From NCBI RefSeq assembly GCF_010993705.1, contig NZ_WOFO01000009.1:124001-188000 (forward strand): 64,000 nt of DNA, written 5' to 3'. Origin of the DNA: Cyclobacterium sp. SYSU L10401. Its GTDB lineage: Bacteria > Bacteroidota > Bacteroidia > Cytophagales > Cyclobacteriaceae. The notes under the pieces are model-generated. The model saw only the letters and a program-made list of their open reading frames with translations, was not told where the DNA came from and made no database searches. Made by a program: the position numbers and the translations under genes. Below are positions 54,528 through 63,242 of this stretch, one piece after another; the first letter of the stretch is position 1; every line of letters starts with the position of its first letter.

Positions 54528-55610
54528 ATGGCAAATAAAGCAAAAGAAATTATTGTTCCTGATCAAGGCGTTTTTAGAATAGTCTTTCTTTATGTTGGAC
54601 AAGGGGACTCAGCAATACTTACAATACCGGATGGTAGTGATTTTCGCTATGTATTGTTAGACAATAATATTGATATAAGTGCAGGTGGTATTAATACAGT
54701 AGAATTACTCAAAGATCTCCTTGACGATAAAAAAATCATCTTTATGAACACTCATCCTCATAAAGATCATACAGAAGGCATAGAAGAAATTCATAACGAG
54801 GTTGGGGTTGAGGAAGTATGGCATTCTGGGCATGTTCCGGGAAAAAAGCATGACGATGCTTACCAGGAAATGAGGCGTGTCATTAAAGCAATTGGTTCTG
54901 ATAATGAATATAAGTTCTTTGGAACAAACGATCTGAATAAAGTAAGAGCGTCAGATGGGGAGACCCAAGTAATTAAAAAAATTGGAGATATTGATTTCCA
55001 TGTTTTATCGCCTGCAGAATACTTATGTGAAGAAATAGCAGGTGACGACGCTGAGAAGAGATATCGTCGTATTCATGAACATTGTGCCGTCATTAAGTTA
55101 ACTTATGGAAATCCTGCTAGAAATATACTAATGACCGGCGATGCAGATAGGGTTGCCTGGGAAGATCATATACTGAATTACCATAAAGATTCAGTTCAGG
55201 CTGAGGTTCTAAGTGCAGTTCATCATGGTTCTCGTACCTTTTTTAAGTTTCCAAATAACGACGACGATATTTATGAAACTCATATTGAAACCATTTCCCC
55301 CAATTATCTAATAGTAAGTGCTCCGACCCAAGAAGAAAGCAGTCATGATCATCCACATGATGATGCAATGGAGCTATATAGAAAACATTTGGAGGAAGAT
55401 AATATTTTTCATCTAGGTAACAAGCGAGAATCTATGATAGTAGACATTTATCCAAATGGAAGTTATGTAATCGATTCTGACAATGGTGAACTAGCTACTG
55501 AGTATGGTTTTGATGATCATTCCGGTAGTGATTCAGAGGGAAGTAAAAAAGCTGCTGCAGCGATAATAGGCGTACGAACCAGTACTTTAGATAAAAAACC
55601 AATGGGATGA
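54528..55610 (+). CDS. MBL-fold hydrolase (ComEC-like)
   Basis: A 360-residue metallo-beta-lactamase-fold protein of the ComEC/Rec2-like group: FLYVGQGDSAILTIPDG (residues ~16-32), the metal motif HPHKDH (76-81), LMTGDAD and AVHHGSRTFF later. These enzymes hydrolyse phosphoesters, nucleic acid or cyclic nucleotides in the wider family; the substrate here is unknown. It ends 1 bp before the E2-E1-JAB gene, so they form an operon. MBL proteins next to ubiquitin-like enzymes have been noted in predicted conflict operons. Confidence 0.82.
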   Translation: MANKAKEIIVPDQGVFRIVFLYVGQGDSAILTIPDGSDFRYVLLDNNIDISAGGINTVELLKDLLDDKKIIFMNTHPHKDHTEGIEEIHNEVGVEEVWHSGHVPGKKHDDAYQEMRRVIKAIGSDNEYKFFGTNDLNKVRASDGETQVIKKIGDIDFHVLSPAEYLCEEIAGDDAEKRYRRIHEHCAVIKLTYGNPARNILMTGDADRVAWEDHILNYHKDSVQAEVLSAVHHGSRTFFKFPNNDDDIYETHIETISPNYLIVSAPTQEESSHDHPHDDAMELYRKHLEEDNIFHLGNKRESMIVDIYPNGSYVIDSDNGELATEYGFDDHSGSDSEGSKKAAAAIIGVRTSTLDKKPMG

Positions 55611-55611
55611 T

Positions 55612-57960
55612 ATGAGTGAATGGTTTGAACTTCATCCTCAGATCTTAGAGAGAGAATCTAGGCAGCTTAGTAGTAATAGTCATTATGAAGAATTAGCTCA
55701 AAGACGGGATGTATTGTTTGTTTCAACCGGAACAATTAAAGTTAGAGCAAATGGACAGACACAACGCTACCCTGTAGCAATTGTTTACCCTAAGGCCACT
55801 CCATATGCCTTACCATGGGTTTATCTAATTGAAGCAGTATTGACTGAAGCAGAATTAGATAATTTAGCTTCATTGACTCATCATAAGGTATCAAAATTCT
55901 TATCATCTAAGGCAAAGTATTATTATCGACGACATCAAAACGAAGATGGAAGCTTATGTGTCTTGGAACAGGATAATCTCGACCAAATTGGCGCAGAGAT
56001 ATTCGATGCAAATACCGTTTTAAAAAGGGTTGGTAAATACTTAGCTGGCTTCACTACAAATCACTTCCCTCCTGAAGGAGCTGAGGTAGAACTATTCTCA
56101 CATTATCCCAATAAGGCCGGAGTCCATGTATTATTAACTGATAGTTTTTATATGGATAATGGTAAAAAGGGTGTATTTTACTTAAACTATATGTATGAGG
56201 TTCCGAAGAGTGCTTCTCGGAAAAACTTACCTAACGTATACTTTGGTGCCTGCTTAGTAAATCAAACTGCTTCAGGCATACAAACGGATAATAGTTTAAC
56301 ACAATTACCCTTCATGCCTGATGGGCTTAAGAGCAGGGAGGAAATAGCTCATAATCAAACAAGGTTAAATGACCTTATCAAAGATGAAGAGTTAATAGAA
56401 GGTCATTGGTGGCACCTAACAGCCGAACCAGATGTGTTTAAAAATACTCAAGAGCTCATCGTTGCACTGGGTCACGGAGATATAGACAAGGGGGTGGCTG
56501 AAGTCGTAAAAAGCTTTTGGCCCAAATTAAAAGCGCAAGAGCAATCTATTTTTATAGGTCTCCGCTTTCTAAATCGACGAGGCGAGCTGGATTGGGTTAT
56601 TCTTTTACTGAAGAAAATTTCTAGCAATAATCACCCCCTGATCATCGGAGAACCTAATGTCACTGAGGTATTAGGAGATTACCAAGTGACAGCTGCTTAT
56701 TCTGAGGCTCTAACCGAAGAAAAACATCATTTACGAAATCAGGGACGAATAGATCGTAATATCGTTAAAGACAGGATACTAACAGTTATCGGGTGTGGAG
56801 CATTAGGTAGCGAAACGGCTGATATCATGGCAAAAGGGGGAATAGGTACAGTTTGTTTAGTAGATAACCAAATAATGTTTGCCCATAACAGTATTAGGCA
56901 TCTAGCTAGTTGCCGTCAGGCCAACCAACGAAAAGTAGATGCTGTAGCAACGATATTACGTGAACACAATCCTTATATTAATATCCTACCAATTGGAAAA
57001 AATATATTATTAGAGGACATTCCTGAATATTTCCCTGAAAATGGTATTGGTATTTCATCTATTGCTGATGACAATACAGAAAGTTATTTGAATGAACAGG
57101 CTTTATTAAATAAGCGTACAGTATTTTATGTTAGAGCGCTACGTGGAGGTAAATCAGCTCGGATTTTTAGAGTTATTCCTGGTCAGGATGCTTGCTTTCA
57201 TTGTTTAAGTATTTACAGAAGCGAGGGACATGAAAGCTTTATAGATATTCCAGAAGACCATGAATTACCCACAATTCGCAATGAATGTAATAATCCTATA
57301 CGGCCAAGTAGTGCTGCGGATCTTAAACTTATTTCTGCACTCGCAGGAAAGACATTGTTAGATTATTTGCAATCACCGAACAATCAAGCAGTCAACCATT
57401 GGGTTTGGGCAAGTGATTCATTTAGCGGCATTAACATCACAAGCAGCACCCCTTCTGTTCTAGAAGCACGAAAACTCGCTCCTCACCCACAATGCCAATA
57501 TTGCCAAGGGTTAAACCCAATTAAGATAATACTAAGTCAAGAGGCATTAGAATATATGCAAAACTTAGTATTAGCTACTCCAGGTGTTGAAACCGGCGGT
57601 GTCTTAATAGGTAATTTTGATGTAAAAAATAATTCTGTTCAAATCTTGCACGCCTCAGGTCCAGGGCCAAATTCTCAGAGAACAGCTTCTAGATTTGAGC
57701 GAGATGTAGAGTATTGCCAAAATTTTGTAAACCAACACGCAACAAAACAACTTTTATATTTAGGGGAATGGCATAGCCATCCACATAGCAACAATTCTCC
57801 TAGTGGTACCGATATAGAAAGCCTTTCTTCTATTTCGGAACAAAAAGAATATTTAACCACTCGTCCCGTAATGATAATTTTTTCTAGAAATGGGGATTAT
57901 TCTTGTACAGTTCATCCTGTTAACCAACCCCATTACCCTGTCAAACCAACAGTTGAATAA
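55612..57960 (+). CDS. fused E2-E1-JAB ubiquitin-like conjugation enzyme
   Basis: A 782-residue three-domain protein. Residues ~1-160 are an E2-like (prokaryotic UBC) domain with the HxxxxGxxC pattern RHQNEDGSLCVLE (His108, Cys116). Residues ~370-640 are a ThiF/E1 adenylation domain: IGCGALGSE (~393-401), then HNSIRH, DDNTESYLNEQAL, and zinc pairs CFHC (528-531) and CQYC (628-631). Residues ~650-775 are a JAB/JAMM deubiquitinase-like domain with ETGGVLIG and the metal motif EWHSHPHSNNSPSGTD (His721, His723). No ubiquitin-like gene or cGAS-like cyclase is adjacent. Related to Cap2/Cap3 of CBASS but fused and paired with an MBL hydrolase. Confidence 0.85.
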   Translation: MSEWFELHPQILERESRQLSSNSHYEELAQRRDVLFVSTGTIKVRANGQTQRYPVAIVYPKATPYALPWVYLIEAVLTEAELDNLASLTHHKVSKFLSSKAKYYYRRHQNEDGSLCVLEQDNLDQIGAEIFDANTVLKRVGKYLAGFTTNHFPPEGAEVELFSHYPNKAGVHVLLTDSFYMDNGKKGVFYLNYMYEVPKSASRKNLPNVYFGACLVNQTASGIQTDNSLTQLPFMPDGLKSREEIAHNQTRLNDLIKDEELIEGHWWHLTAEPDVFKNTQELIVALGHGDIDKGVAEVVKSFWPKLKAQEQSIFIGLRFLNRRGELDWVILLLKKISSNNHPLIIGEPNVTEVLGDYQVTAAYSEALTEEKHHLRNQGRIDRNIVKDRILTVIGCGALGSETADIMAKGGIGTVCLVDNQIMFAHNSIRHLASCRQANQRKVDAVATILREHNPYINILPIGKNILLEDIPEYFPENGIGISSIADDNTESYLNEQALLNKRTVFYVRALRGGKSARIFRVIPGQDACFHCLSIYRSEGHESFIDIPEDHELPTIRNECNNPIRPSSAADLKLISALAGKTLLDYLQSPNNQAVNHWVWASDSFSGINITSSTPSVLEARKLAPHPQCQYCQGLNPIKIILSQEALEYMQNLVLATPGVETGGVLIGNFDVKNNSVQILHASGPGPNSQRTASRFERDVEYCQNFVNQHATKQLLYLGEWHSHPHSNNSPSGTDIESLSSISEQKEYLTTRPVMIIFSRNGDYSCTVHPVNQPHYPVKPTVE

Positions 57961-57970
57961 CATAAATTTT

Positions 57971-58729
57971 TTATCTATCGGATTTATTAGCCGGTAGATA
58001 GTCACAACTATCAATTAATGCCTGTGCATAGCGATAAGCTGCTTCTTTTACCCATTGTTTGTTAATGAGAAATATCCAAAAGGATAATAAAATGAAGAGA
58101 AATAGAGTTACAATTACCTCAGAAACCGATGTAAATTCAGAATATGAGAGACTAGTCAATAGTTTATAAAAAACCATAAGTATACTGAGTATTAAGATAA
58201 CAATTCCCCAGATCTTCAGTCCCCACAAGTTTCTTCTGAAGCCATAACTGCAATTTTCAATAAAGAGTAAATTAAATTTGTCAGTGTCTCTAGTGTTATT
58301 CCTCAAATATGAAACACATAGTTCATATTTTTGGTCGGCAAATACTGGGTCATTTTTCTCCTCCTCTTTAGTAGGTAATTTGAAAAGCTCTGAATCAGAA
58401 GAAAGTAATTGTTCTAACTTTTTATGAGTTCGTTCAAGCATTATGGGGTTTCGAGCATTTTCATGTCTTAACAATTTTGTTGTTGGAGTACCGCCCCAAA
58501 CTTCGAATAATCGTTTTTGTTTCTTTGCACCAGCGTCTCTTACGAACTGTGAAATTAACATAGCTGCTACTATCCAAACACCAGCACTTCCCGCGATAGG
58601 TTTCCATTTTGCAAGTTCATCAGGAAACCAAATAAAAATGGCTAAACCTATAGGTAAAGCTGCTATCAAGAAAGGATAAATTCTTGCTTCTCTTATATAC
58701 TTATTAGGGATCAAATCACTTAAATTCAT
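57971..58729 (-). CDS. membrane protein convergent with the E2-E1-JAB gene
   Basis: A 252-residue protein with two N-terminal transmembrane segments (about 16-33 and 43-62), a ~110-residue hydrophilic region starting KKQKRLFEVWGGTPTTKLLRHENA, and two C-terminal transmembrane segments (about 170-190 and 205-225). Layout recalls four-helix membrane effectors of nucleotide-signalling systems, but I recognise no family. It is convergent with the MBL/E2-E1-JAB operon (10-bp gap) and could be the membrane effector or an unrelated gene. Confidence 0.65.
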   Translation of the reverse strand: MNLSDLIPNKYIREARIYPFLIAALPIGLAIFIWFPDELAKWKPIAGSAGVWIVAAMLISQFVRDAGAKKQKRLFEVWGGTPTTKLLRHENARNPIMLERTHKKLEQLLSSDSELFKLPTKEEEKNDPVFADQKYELCVSYLRNNTRDTDKFNLLFIENCSYGFRRNLWGLKIWGIVILILSILMVFYKLLTSLSYSEFTSVSEVIVTLFLFILLSFWIFLINKQWVKEAAYRYAQALIDSCDYLPANKSDR

Positions 58730-58918
58730 TTTATCAATTTAGCTAATGGTAAAATAAATTAAAACTAAAAATCCATAAAACCGAACTTAGTCATAAATTT
58801 AAACAGATGATTTAGTGTTTCTAAGGCAATTACATCGCACTTCTATGGATTTTCTTTGCCTTTAGTTTCAATCTATACATTCACTTGGCGTAGGTCGATA
58901 GTAATACAGCTATATTCC

Positions 58919-60115
58919 TTAGGCTAGTGCGTCTAAATAATCGCTCCAGTCCTGCATCATGATTTTACGCACATCGAGAAACTGTGTGCGGTTATAGGCT
59001 TCCCCTAGCGGGCCAGCGGCTTTGTGTGCAAGCTGGCATTCAATCGCCTCGCTATCATAGTGCAGCTTTTCCCGAATGGTTGTGCGAGCAAGGGCGCGGA
59101 AACCATGTGCAACCATATCCTTACCGAAACCTAGACGTTTTATGGCCTTGTTTACTGTGCCATCACTCATAGGTTCTCTGGGGCGCACCTGTGAGGGGAA
59201 AACCCAAGGTGTGTTTAATATTTCCACCTCTTTCTTTTGTTCTTCCAGTACGGCCAGCGCTTGACGGGATAGTGGCACGATATGTTCGCGGCGCATTTTC
59301 ATAATCTCTGCCGGTATCGTCCAAAGGGCTTCGTCAAAGTCAAAGTCTTCCCAGCGGGCTTTACGGATTTCGACAGGGCGACAGAATGTGTAAAGCGATA
59401 GCCATACCGCGCGGCGAGTGCGCTCAAATAGTCGGGCCTCGTTGCGTTCTAAGGCTTTCAAGAAATCCGGCACTTCCTTAATGTTCAGCGTCCTGAAATG
59501 CTTTGTCTTGCGGGTCTTTAATGCACCTCTTAGGTTTTCGGCGGGATTCCATTCGCATTTGCCTGTTTGAATACCGTAGCGAAAGACTTGGCCGCATATC
59601 TGGCGGGTGCGGCCTGCAATATCCAGCGAACCGCGCTTTTCAATCTTTTTCAGGCAATCATTTAAGAGTTCCGGCGGAGTTATCTCTGCAATAGGGCGAC
59701 TGCCAATATGTGGGAATACATTAAGCTCCAGCCCTTTTTGAATTTTGTAGGCGTAATTGTCGCTCCAGCGGTCTTTGTTTAGGGCGTGCCATTCCAGCGC
59801 CACGGCCTTAAAGGTATTTTCCACCTTGCGAATGGCTTGGCGTTTGTTTTCGGCTTTGTGTGCCATAGGATCTATGGGCGGGTTTTGCATCAAAAGGCGC
59901 TTCGCGTCATCTCTGGCTTGTCTGGCCTGTGCCAGCGATATTAGGGGGTACTGGCCTATGGATAAGGTCTTTTCCTTATTCAGGTAGCGATATTTCATTT
60001 GCCAGAGCTTTGAACCGTTCGCTCTTACCCGAAGATACAGGCCGCCCCCGTCAAACAATTTGTACTGTTTGTTTCTAGGTTTGGCGCTTTTGCACTTTAA
60101 ATCGCTTAATTTCAT
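58919..60115 (-). CDS. P4-family tyrosine integrase (DUF4102 type)
   Basis: A 398-residue integrase with the N-terminal DUF4102 arm-binding domain (KLFDGGGLYLRVRANGSKLWQMKYRY...SIGQYPLISLAQAR) and the catalytic domain. The latter has Arg in TFCRPVEIRKARWEDF, HGFRALARTT (HxxR) and the tyrosine in EAYNRTQFLDVRK. This class is typical of proteobacterial islands and phage satellites, and unlike the Bacteroidota-type integrase at 61649. Its presence inside the element implies a nested or captured proteobacterial island. TTACCCCC boxes lie directly upstream. Confidence 0.9.
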   Translation of the reverse strand: MKLSDLKCKSAKPRNKQYKLFDGGGLYLRVRANGSKLWQMKYRYLNKEKTLSIGQYPLISLAQARQARDDAKRLLMQNPPIDPMAHKAENKRQAIRKVENTFKAVALEWHALNKDRWSDNYAYKIQKGLELNVFPHIGSRPIAEITPPELLNDCLKKIEKRGSLDIAGRTRQICGQVFRYGIQTGKCEWNPAENLRGALKTRKTKHFRTLNIKEVPDFLKALERNEARLFERTRRAVWLSLYTFCRPVEIRKARWEDFDFDEALWTIPAEIMKMRREHIVPLSRQALAVLEEQKKEVEILNTPWVFPSQVRPREPMSDGTVNKAIKRLGFGKDMVAHGFRALARTTIREKLHYDSEAIECQLAHKAAGPLGEAYNRTQFLDVRKIMMQDWSDYLDALA

Positions 60116-60421
60116 TTATATTACCCCCAGCCTATGAGCGTTACCCCCGCTCATTACCCCCTGTTACCCCTGAGTGTGGGCGGTCAATCGCGGTTGGTTT
60201 TGAGTAATAGTGAAATGAAAGCACTTGAAAGTCAAGGCTTTTTCGGTTAATCATGAATGAGAATGAATGTTGGCGAGAGGGAAAATGGTGGGCGTAACTG
60301 CTACAGACTTTAGAGCTTAAGCGATTGTTTTTAAATAATATGGATGTTCTTATCTCGGTATGTTACCCCCTGAATTACCCCCAGATTATTTTTTTTAGAG
60401 TTTTCTTTCCAATATTCTTTC
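60116..60421. repeat. TTACCCCC box cluster upstream of the P4-type integrase
   Basis: TTACCCCC occurs at 60121, 60141, 60154, 60363 and 60375, with TTACCCCT at 60164: six boxes in 260 bp beside the integrase start. Short iterated G/C-tract boxes next to P4-type integrases are probable arm-type binding sites. No other gene is visible in the stretch. Confidence 0.6.
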
Positions 60422-60577
60422 TTGAAAAAACTCAATATTGAAAGGAAAAATATCATATCTACCAAAACACAAACAATCGAAATTGAAAACCGCATAGCAT
60501 CCCAAGCAGATTTTGCTGCTCAAGATTTGAACCGTGGATATCCCATAAGAAAGAATGGTTGCAAAAAATTTGTCTGA
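60422..60577 (+). pseudogene. short open frame, possible gene remnant
   Basis: A TTG-started 51-codon frame reads MKKLNIERKN at its start, then IENRIASQADFAAQDLNRGYPI. The composition looks protein-like rather than random, but there is no good ribosome site, and it is not a recognised family. It may be the start of a gene truncated on recombination. Confidence 0.25.
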
Positions 60578-60726
60578 TGGATCAACAATCTCTCAAAAAA
60601 TAGTCGACTTTTTCGGTAAGGCTATGTTTTAATTACATATAATAATGCTTTTTGTGCGTATCATTCGCAAGAAAGCATCAATTAAATTTGAGACCCTTCC
60701 ATCACATAGCAAAAGCGAGGTTATCC

Positions 60727-61035
60727 ATGCCCCATGACCACTACTCTTCTTCGTCTATTCGAACAGATTTTCTTAATACGGTTGTTAAACAGTTGGTTAG
60801 ACAAAGACAGATCCTCGGACTATCCCAGGAAGACATTAATTTTAAGCTCGGGGTAGCCGATAGGCTGGTGAGTAAATGGGAGTGTGGCACACGAACCCCC
60901 AATGTCTTTAATCTTTATTGTTGGGCTGATGTTTTGGAATCCAAGTTAATTGTTGTTCCAAAAGATTATGACATTTTAGATCAAAACCTGGATCCGATAA
61001 CGTTCAAAGCGAGTAATGACAATAAAATCAAATAA
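60727..61035 (+). CDS. XRE-type helix-turn-helix regulator
   Basis: A ~102-residue protein from the ATG at 60727 (MPHDHYSSSS...). The HTH (~20-75) reads TVVKQLVRQRQILGLSQEDINFKLGVADRLVSKWECGTRTPNVFNLYCWADVL, a Cro/CI-type domain. The frame is open 25 codons further to a TTG, which is not needed. Its likely job is to regulate the nearby integrase/excision genes. It is convergent with the small genes at 61079. Confidence 0.8.
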   Translation: MPHDHYSSSSIRTDFLNTVVKQLVRQRQILGLSQEDINFKLGVADRLVSKWECGTRTPNVFNLYCWADVLESKLIVVPKDYDILDQNLDPITFKASNDNKIK

Positions 61036-61066
61036 AAAAACCTATCAAACACTGGTAGGGGCTTCC
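61036..61066. terminator. hairpin between the XRE gene and the small gene at 61079
   Basis: A stem of ACCTA(T)C and GGTAGGG around AAACACT, with a T run on the minus strand (AAAAAAA on plus). Reads as an intrinsic terminator for the minus-strand integrase unit. Confidence 0.45.
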
Positions 61067-61078
61067 ATGTCGAAGCCT

Positions 61079-61360
61079 CTACCGTTCATCTTTATCAAAC
61101 CCTTTATCATTCGTGGGTATGTTTTTGTCCTCTTGGGCATTTAACCGCTTTTCAAACGGATCCTTAAGATCATTGATATTCTCTCTGCCTGTTTCTTTCA
61201 GAACCTCTTTGTCAAGCTCGCTCTTCCCATCTGTTAGCCCTGCAACATAATCATGATCAACTTGTGGGGTCTTGAGGATGTCATGGAGAAGATCTGGCTC
61301 GTATTTTTGCAGGAAATAGCCATGATTAAATCCTTTCAGATAGTTTTCTGATGCTGCCAT
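61079..61360 (-). CDS. hypothetical protein of the integrase unit
   Basis: A 93-residue acidic protein (MAASENYLKGFNHGYFLQKYEPDLLHDIL...). No domain is recognised. Its C-terminal LKDPFEKRLNAQEDK resembles the tail of the protein at 20007-20540. It is the third gene of the integrase-HTH unit, 3 bp after the HTH gene. Confidence 0.6.
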   Translation of the reverse strand: MAASENYLKGFNHGYFLQKYEPDLLHDILKTPQVDHDYVAGLTDGKSELDKEVLKETGRENINDLKDPFEKRLNAQEDKNIPTNDKGFDKDER

Positions 61361-61363
61361 AAC

Positions 61364-61639
61364 TCAAAATTGGTTTTGTGCGTGTTTCTCCAAATATGTT
61401 GCGATAGAATCCCGGTCGTAAAGAATGATTTTTTTACGGGGCTGTGTAAAACGGATCTCTCCGTTATCTCTTAGCTTCTGTAGGGTTGTTTTGGAGGAAA
61501 TATTCAGCTTGGCCATGGCTTCCTCTTCCGGGATCCATTTCCAATCATCGGCCTTGAGGCCGGTATCCTTCTTTATTCTGGTCACAACATTATCGACCAG
61601 TTTATAAAATGCTTCTGTTTCAAGGCAGATGACTTCCAT
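61364..61639 (-). CDS. helix-turn-helix (excisionase-like) protein
   Basis: A 91-residue protein with a C-terminal winged helix, WIPEEEAMAKLNISSKTTLQKLRDNGEIRFTQPRKKIILYDRDSIATYLEKH. This is the DNA-binding protein often placed just after Bacteroidota element integrases; it probably acts as excisionase or regulator. It starts 9 bp after the integrase stop. Confidence 0.82.
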   Translation of the reverse strand: MEVICLETEAFYKLVDNVVTRIKKDTGLKADDWKWIPEEEAMAKLNISSKTTLQKLRDNGEIRFTQPRKKIILYDRDSIATYLEKHAQNQF

Positions 61640-61648
61640 AAGGCTAAA

Positions 61649-62980
61649 TTAAAAATTAATTACGCTATCCAAAGCATCATCGGCTTCTTTGTGAATGAAA
61701 TTTGCCTGATAATTCAGGGTGGTTTTCAAATCACTGTGTCGGTAAAGTTTTTGCAGCATAAGCGGGTGGATTTTATCACCTGCAATATTTCCGAAGCTAT
61801 GTCGGGCGATATGGTTTGATAAGTTTTTTTCTATTCCGCAGCTGGCAGCAATACGTTTTAAATATTTATTGAAAAGCTTTGTGGCATTTCTGGTTTTGAT
61901 AAAAATATCCTGTGCATTGGCCGGATCAACATCTCGAAGGAAAGGGAACACATAACCATTATTCTGCTTACTTTCTTTTTTGTATCTATCCAAAATGACA
62001 GCGGCTTTATCAGGAATTTTTAGGCTAAGGGGTTTTTCGTTTTTATTCATGACATAGAACAACCTTCCATCTTGGAAATCTGACCATTTTAATTTCACAA
62101 CATCGGAAATTCTCATACCTGCAAAGTAAAAGGACACCAACCAAACTTTATGGGTATGCCACATTGATGTATCTGGTTCCACGTCCAACGCCTCTATTAA
62201 TTCCACCTCTTTTTCAGTCAGGCCTATTTTATGACCTGATCCAATCCGGATTTTTTCTTTTTCGCCAGCAAAGGGATAGTATTTTTGATCCACAATCCCA
62301 TCCTTAATAGCAATATTAAACAGGGTGCGGATAAAGATAAGCTGGTTTGTCAGGGTGCGGTTTTTTTGTCCGAGGTAGGAAATTGAAAAGGTTTTGAATT
62401 TATTGATCCATGCGGCATTGATATCTTCAAAATACAGGGATTTATCTTTTTTAAATTCCTTTACCGCATCCATTAGGGTGTAATCGGATTTCCTGCCCTT
62501 ACTGACGCGTTCCTTTCTTTTTTGGGTCAATACACCCATGGATTCCTTTTTATCCAATGAGGGTTTAAATTTGACGAATTCAGAAATGTTGTACAGGATG
62601 GATAGCTCAGGTTTTGCCACCGAATATTTCCCTTGTTCATATTTGCTCATGATCCGATCCGCAGCGACCGCAAAAAAGGATTCTTGACGGCTTTGGCCTT
62701 TGACTTTTCTTTTGAGATCTTTGGTGGTGACCTGATCACTGGCTTCAAACACCGCATCATTGGCTTCTGTGAGTTTTTTCATCAAAAAATTATTGAGCCG
62801 AACAGAATTGGGATAGGAGCGTTTTACTTTACCGGCTACATCGTCCCAATCTTTAGCGAGGATATATTGCCCCAAAAAGGTATAGCTAGTTTTGTAATCC
62901 TTGCTGATCCTAAGAGCGAGTGGGGCGGTTCCGTCTTTTCTTTCCTTGTTTTTGCGCCGTACAATTTTGATGGAGGCCAT
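61649..62980 (-). CDS. tyrosine recombinase (Bacteroidota element integrase)
   Basis: A 443-residue integrase. The N-terminal ~90 residues form an arm-binding domain (SIKIVRRKNKERKDGTAPLALRISKDYKTSYTFLGQYI...), followed by a SAM-like core-binding domain and the catalytic domain with Arg in GMRISDVVKLKWSDF, HIARHSFG (HxxR), LYRHSDLKTTLNYQ (His and Tyr). It lies 171 bp from the right attachment site and is the recombinase expected to have inserted the whole element into tRNA-fMet. The paired GGTACAGAAT boxes in front of it are its probable arm sites. Confidence 0.92.
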   Translation of the reverse strand: MASIKIVRRKNKERKDGTAPLALRISKDYKTSYTFLGQYILAKDWDDVAGKVKRSYPNSVRLNNFLMKKLTEANDAVFEASDQVTTKDLKRKVKGQSRQESFFAVAADRIMSKYEQGKYSVAKPELSILYNISEFVKFKPSLDKKESMGVLTQKRKERVSKGRKSDYTLMDAVKEFKKDKSLYFEDINAAWINKFKTFSISYLGQKNRTLTNQLIFIRTLFNIAIKDGIVDQKYYPFAGEKEKIRIGSGHKIGLTEKEVELIEALDVEPDTSMWHTHKVWLVSFYFAGMRISDVVKLKWSDFQDGRLFYVMNKNEKPLSLKIPDKAAVILDRYKKESKQNNGYVFPFLRDVDPANAQDIFIKTRNATKLFNKYLKRIAASCGIEKNLSNHIARHSFGNIAGDKIHPLMLQKLYRHSDLKTTLNYQANFIHKEADDALDSVINF

Positions 62981-63028
62981 AATCCATGTATTTTAGTTAC
63001 TTAAAGATACGAATTATTTTTAAAAAGG

Positions 63029-63049
63029 GGTACAGAATAGGTACAGAAT
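63029..63049 (+). repeat. right sub-terminal GGTACAGAAT pair
   Basis: Two copies of GGTACAGAAT separated by one A, the same 21-bp arrangement as at 16932-16952. It lies between the integrase start and attR, 102 bp inside attR. Probable integrase arm-type binding sites. Confidence 0.65.
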
Positions 63050-63151
63050 AATTCGATTTTAATTGGTTTTTGATGGTCTGATATGAAGCATAAAACCTTC
63101 TTAAAACGCCATTTCGCATCATTTTAGATCATATTGAATCAAAGGTTGTAA

Positions 63152-63196
63152 GGCTCATAACCCAAAGGTCACAGGTTCGAGTCCTGTTCCCGCTAC
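63152..63196 (+). repeat. right attachment site (attR), 45-bp direct repeat
   Basis: A perfect copy of 16839-16883, i.e. the 3' part of the initiator tRNA (GGCTCATAACCC... to ...CCCGCTAC). It is followed by a native-looking terminator, so this side carries the tRNA gene's original downstream sequence. Confidence 0.92.
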
Positions 63197-63203
63197 ATTC
63201 GAA

Positions 63204-63228
63204 GGCACTGGAAACAGTGCCTTTTTTT
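63204..63228 (+). terminator. native tRNA-fMet terminator, displaced
   Basis: GGCACTG-GAAA-CAGTGCC followed by seven T residues. A strong intrinsic terminator 8 bp after the tRNA 3' end; presumably the original terminator of tRNA-fMet before insertion. A second copy lies in the tandem repeat at about 63555-63579. Confidence 0.88.
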
Positions 63229-63242
63229 GTTATTTTAAGGCC

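Noticed and set aside
54528-57960. Complete CBASS type II system
   Set aside because: E1/E2/JAB domains are present but no CD-NTase cyclase gene or Cap effector is recognisable nearby, so a CBASS call is not supported.
60727-61035. Toxin-antitoxin pair with the XRE-type protein as antitoxin
   Set aside because: No adjacent same-strand small gene encodes a RelE, HigB or HipA-like toxin.
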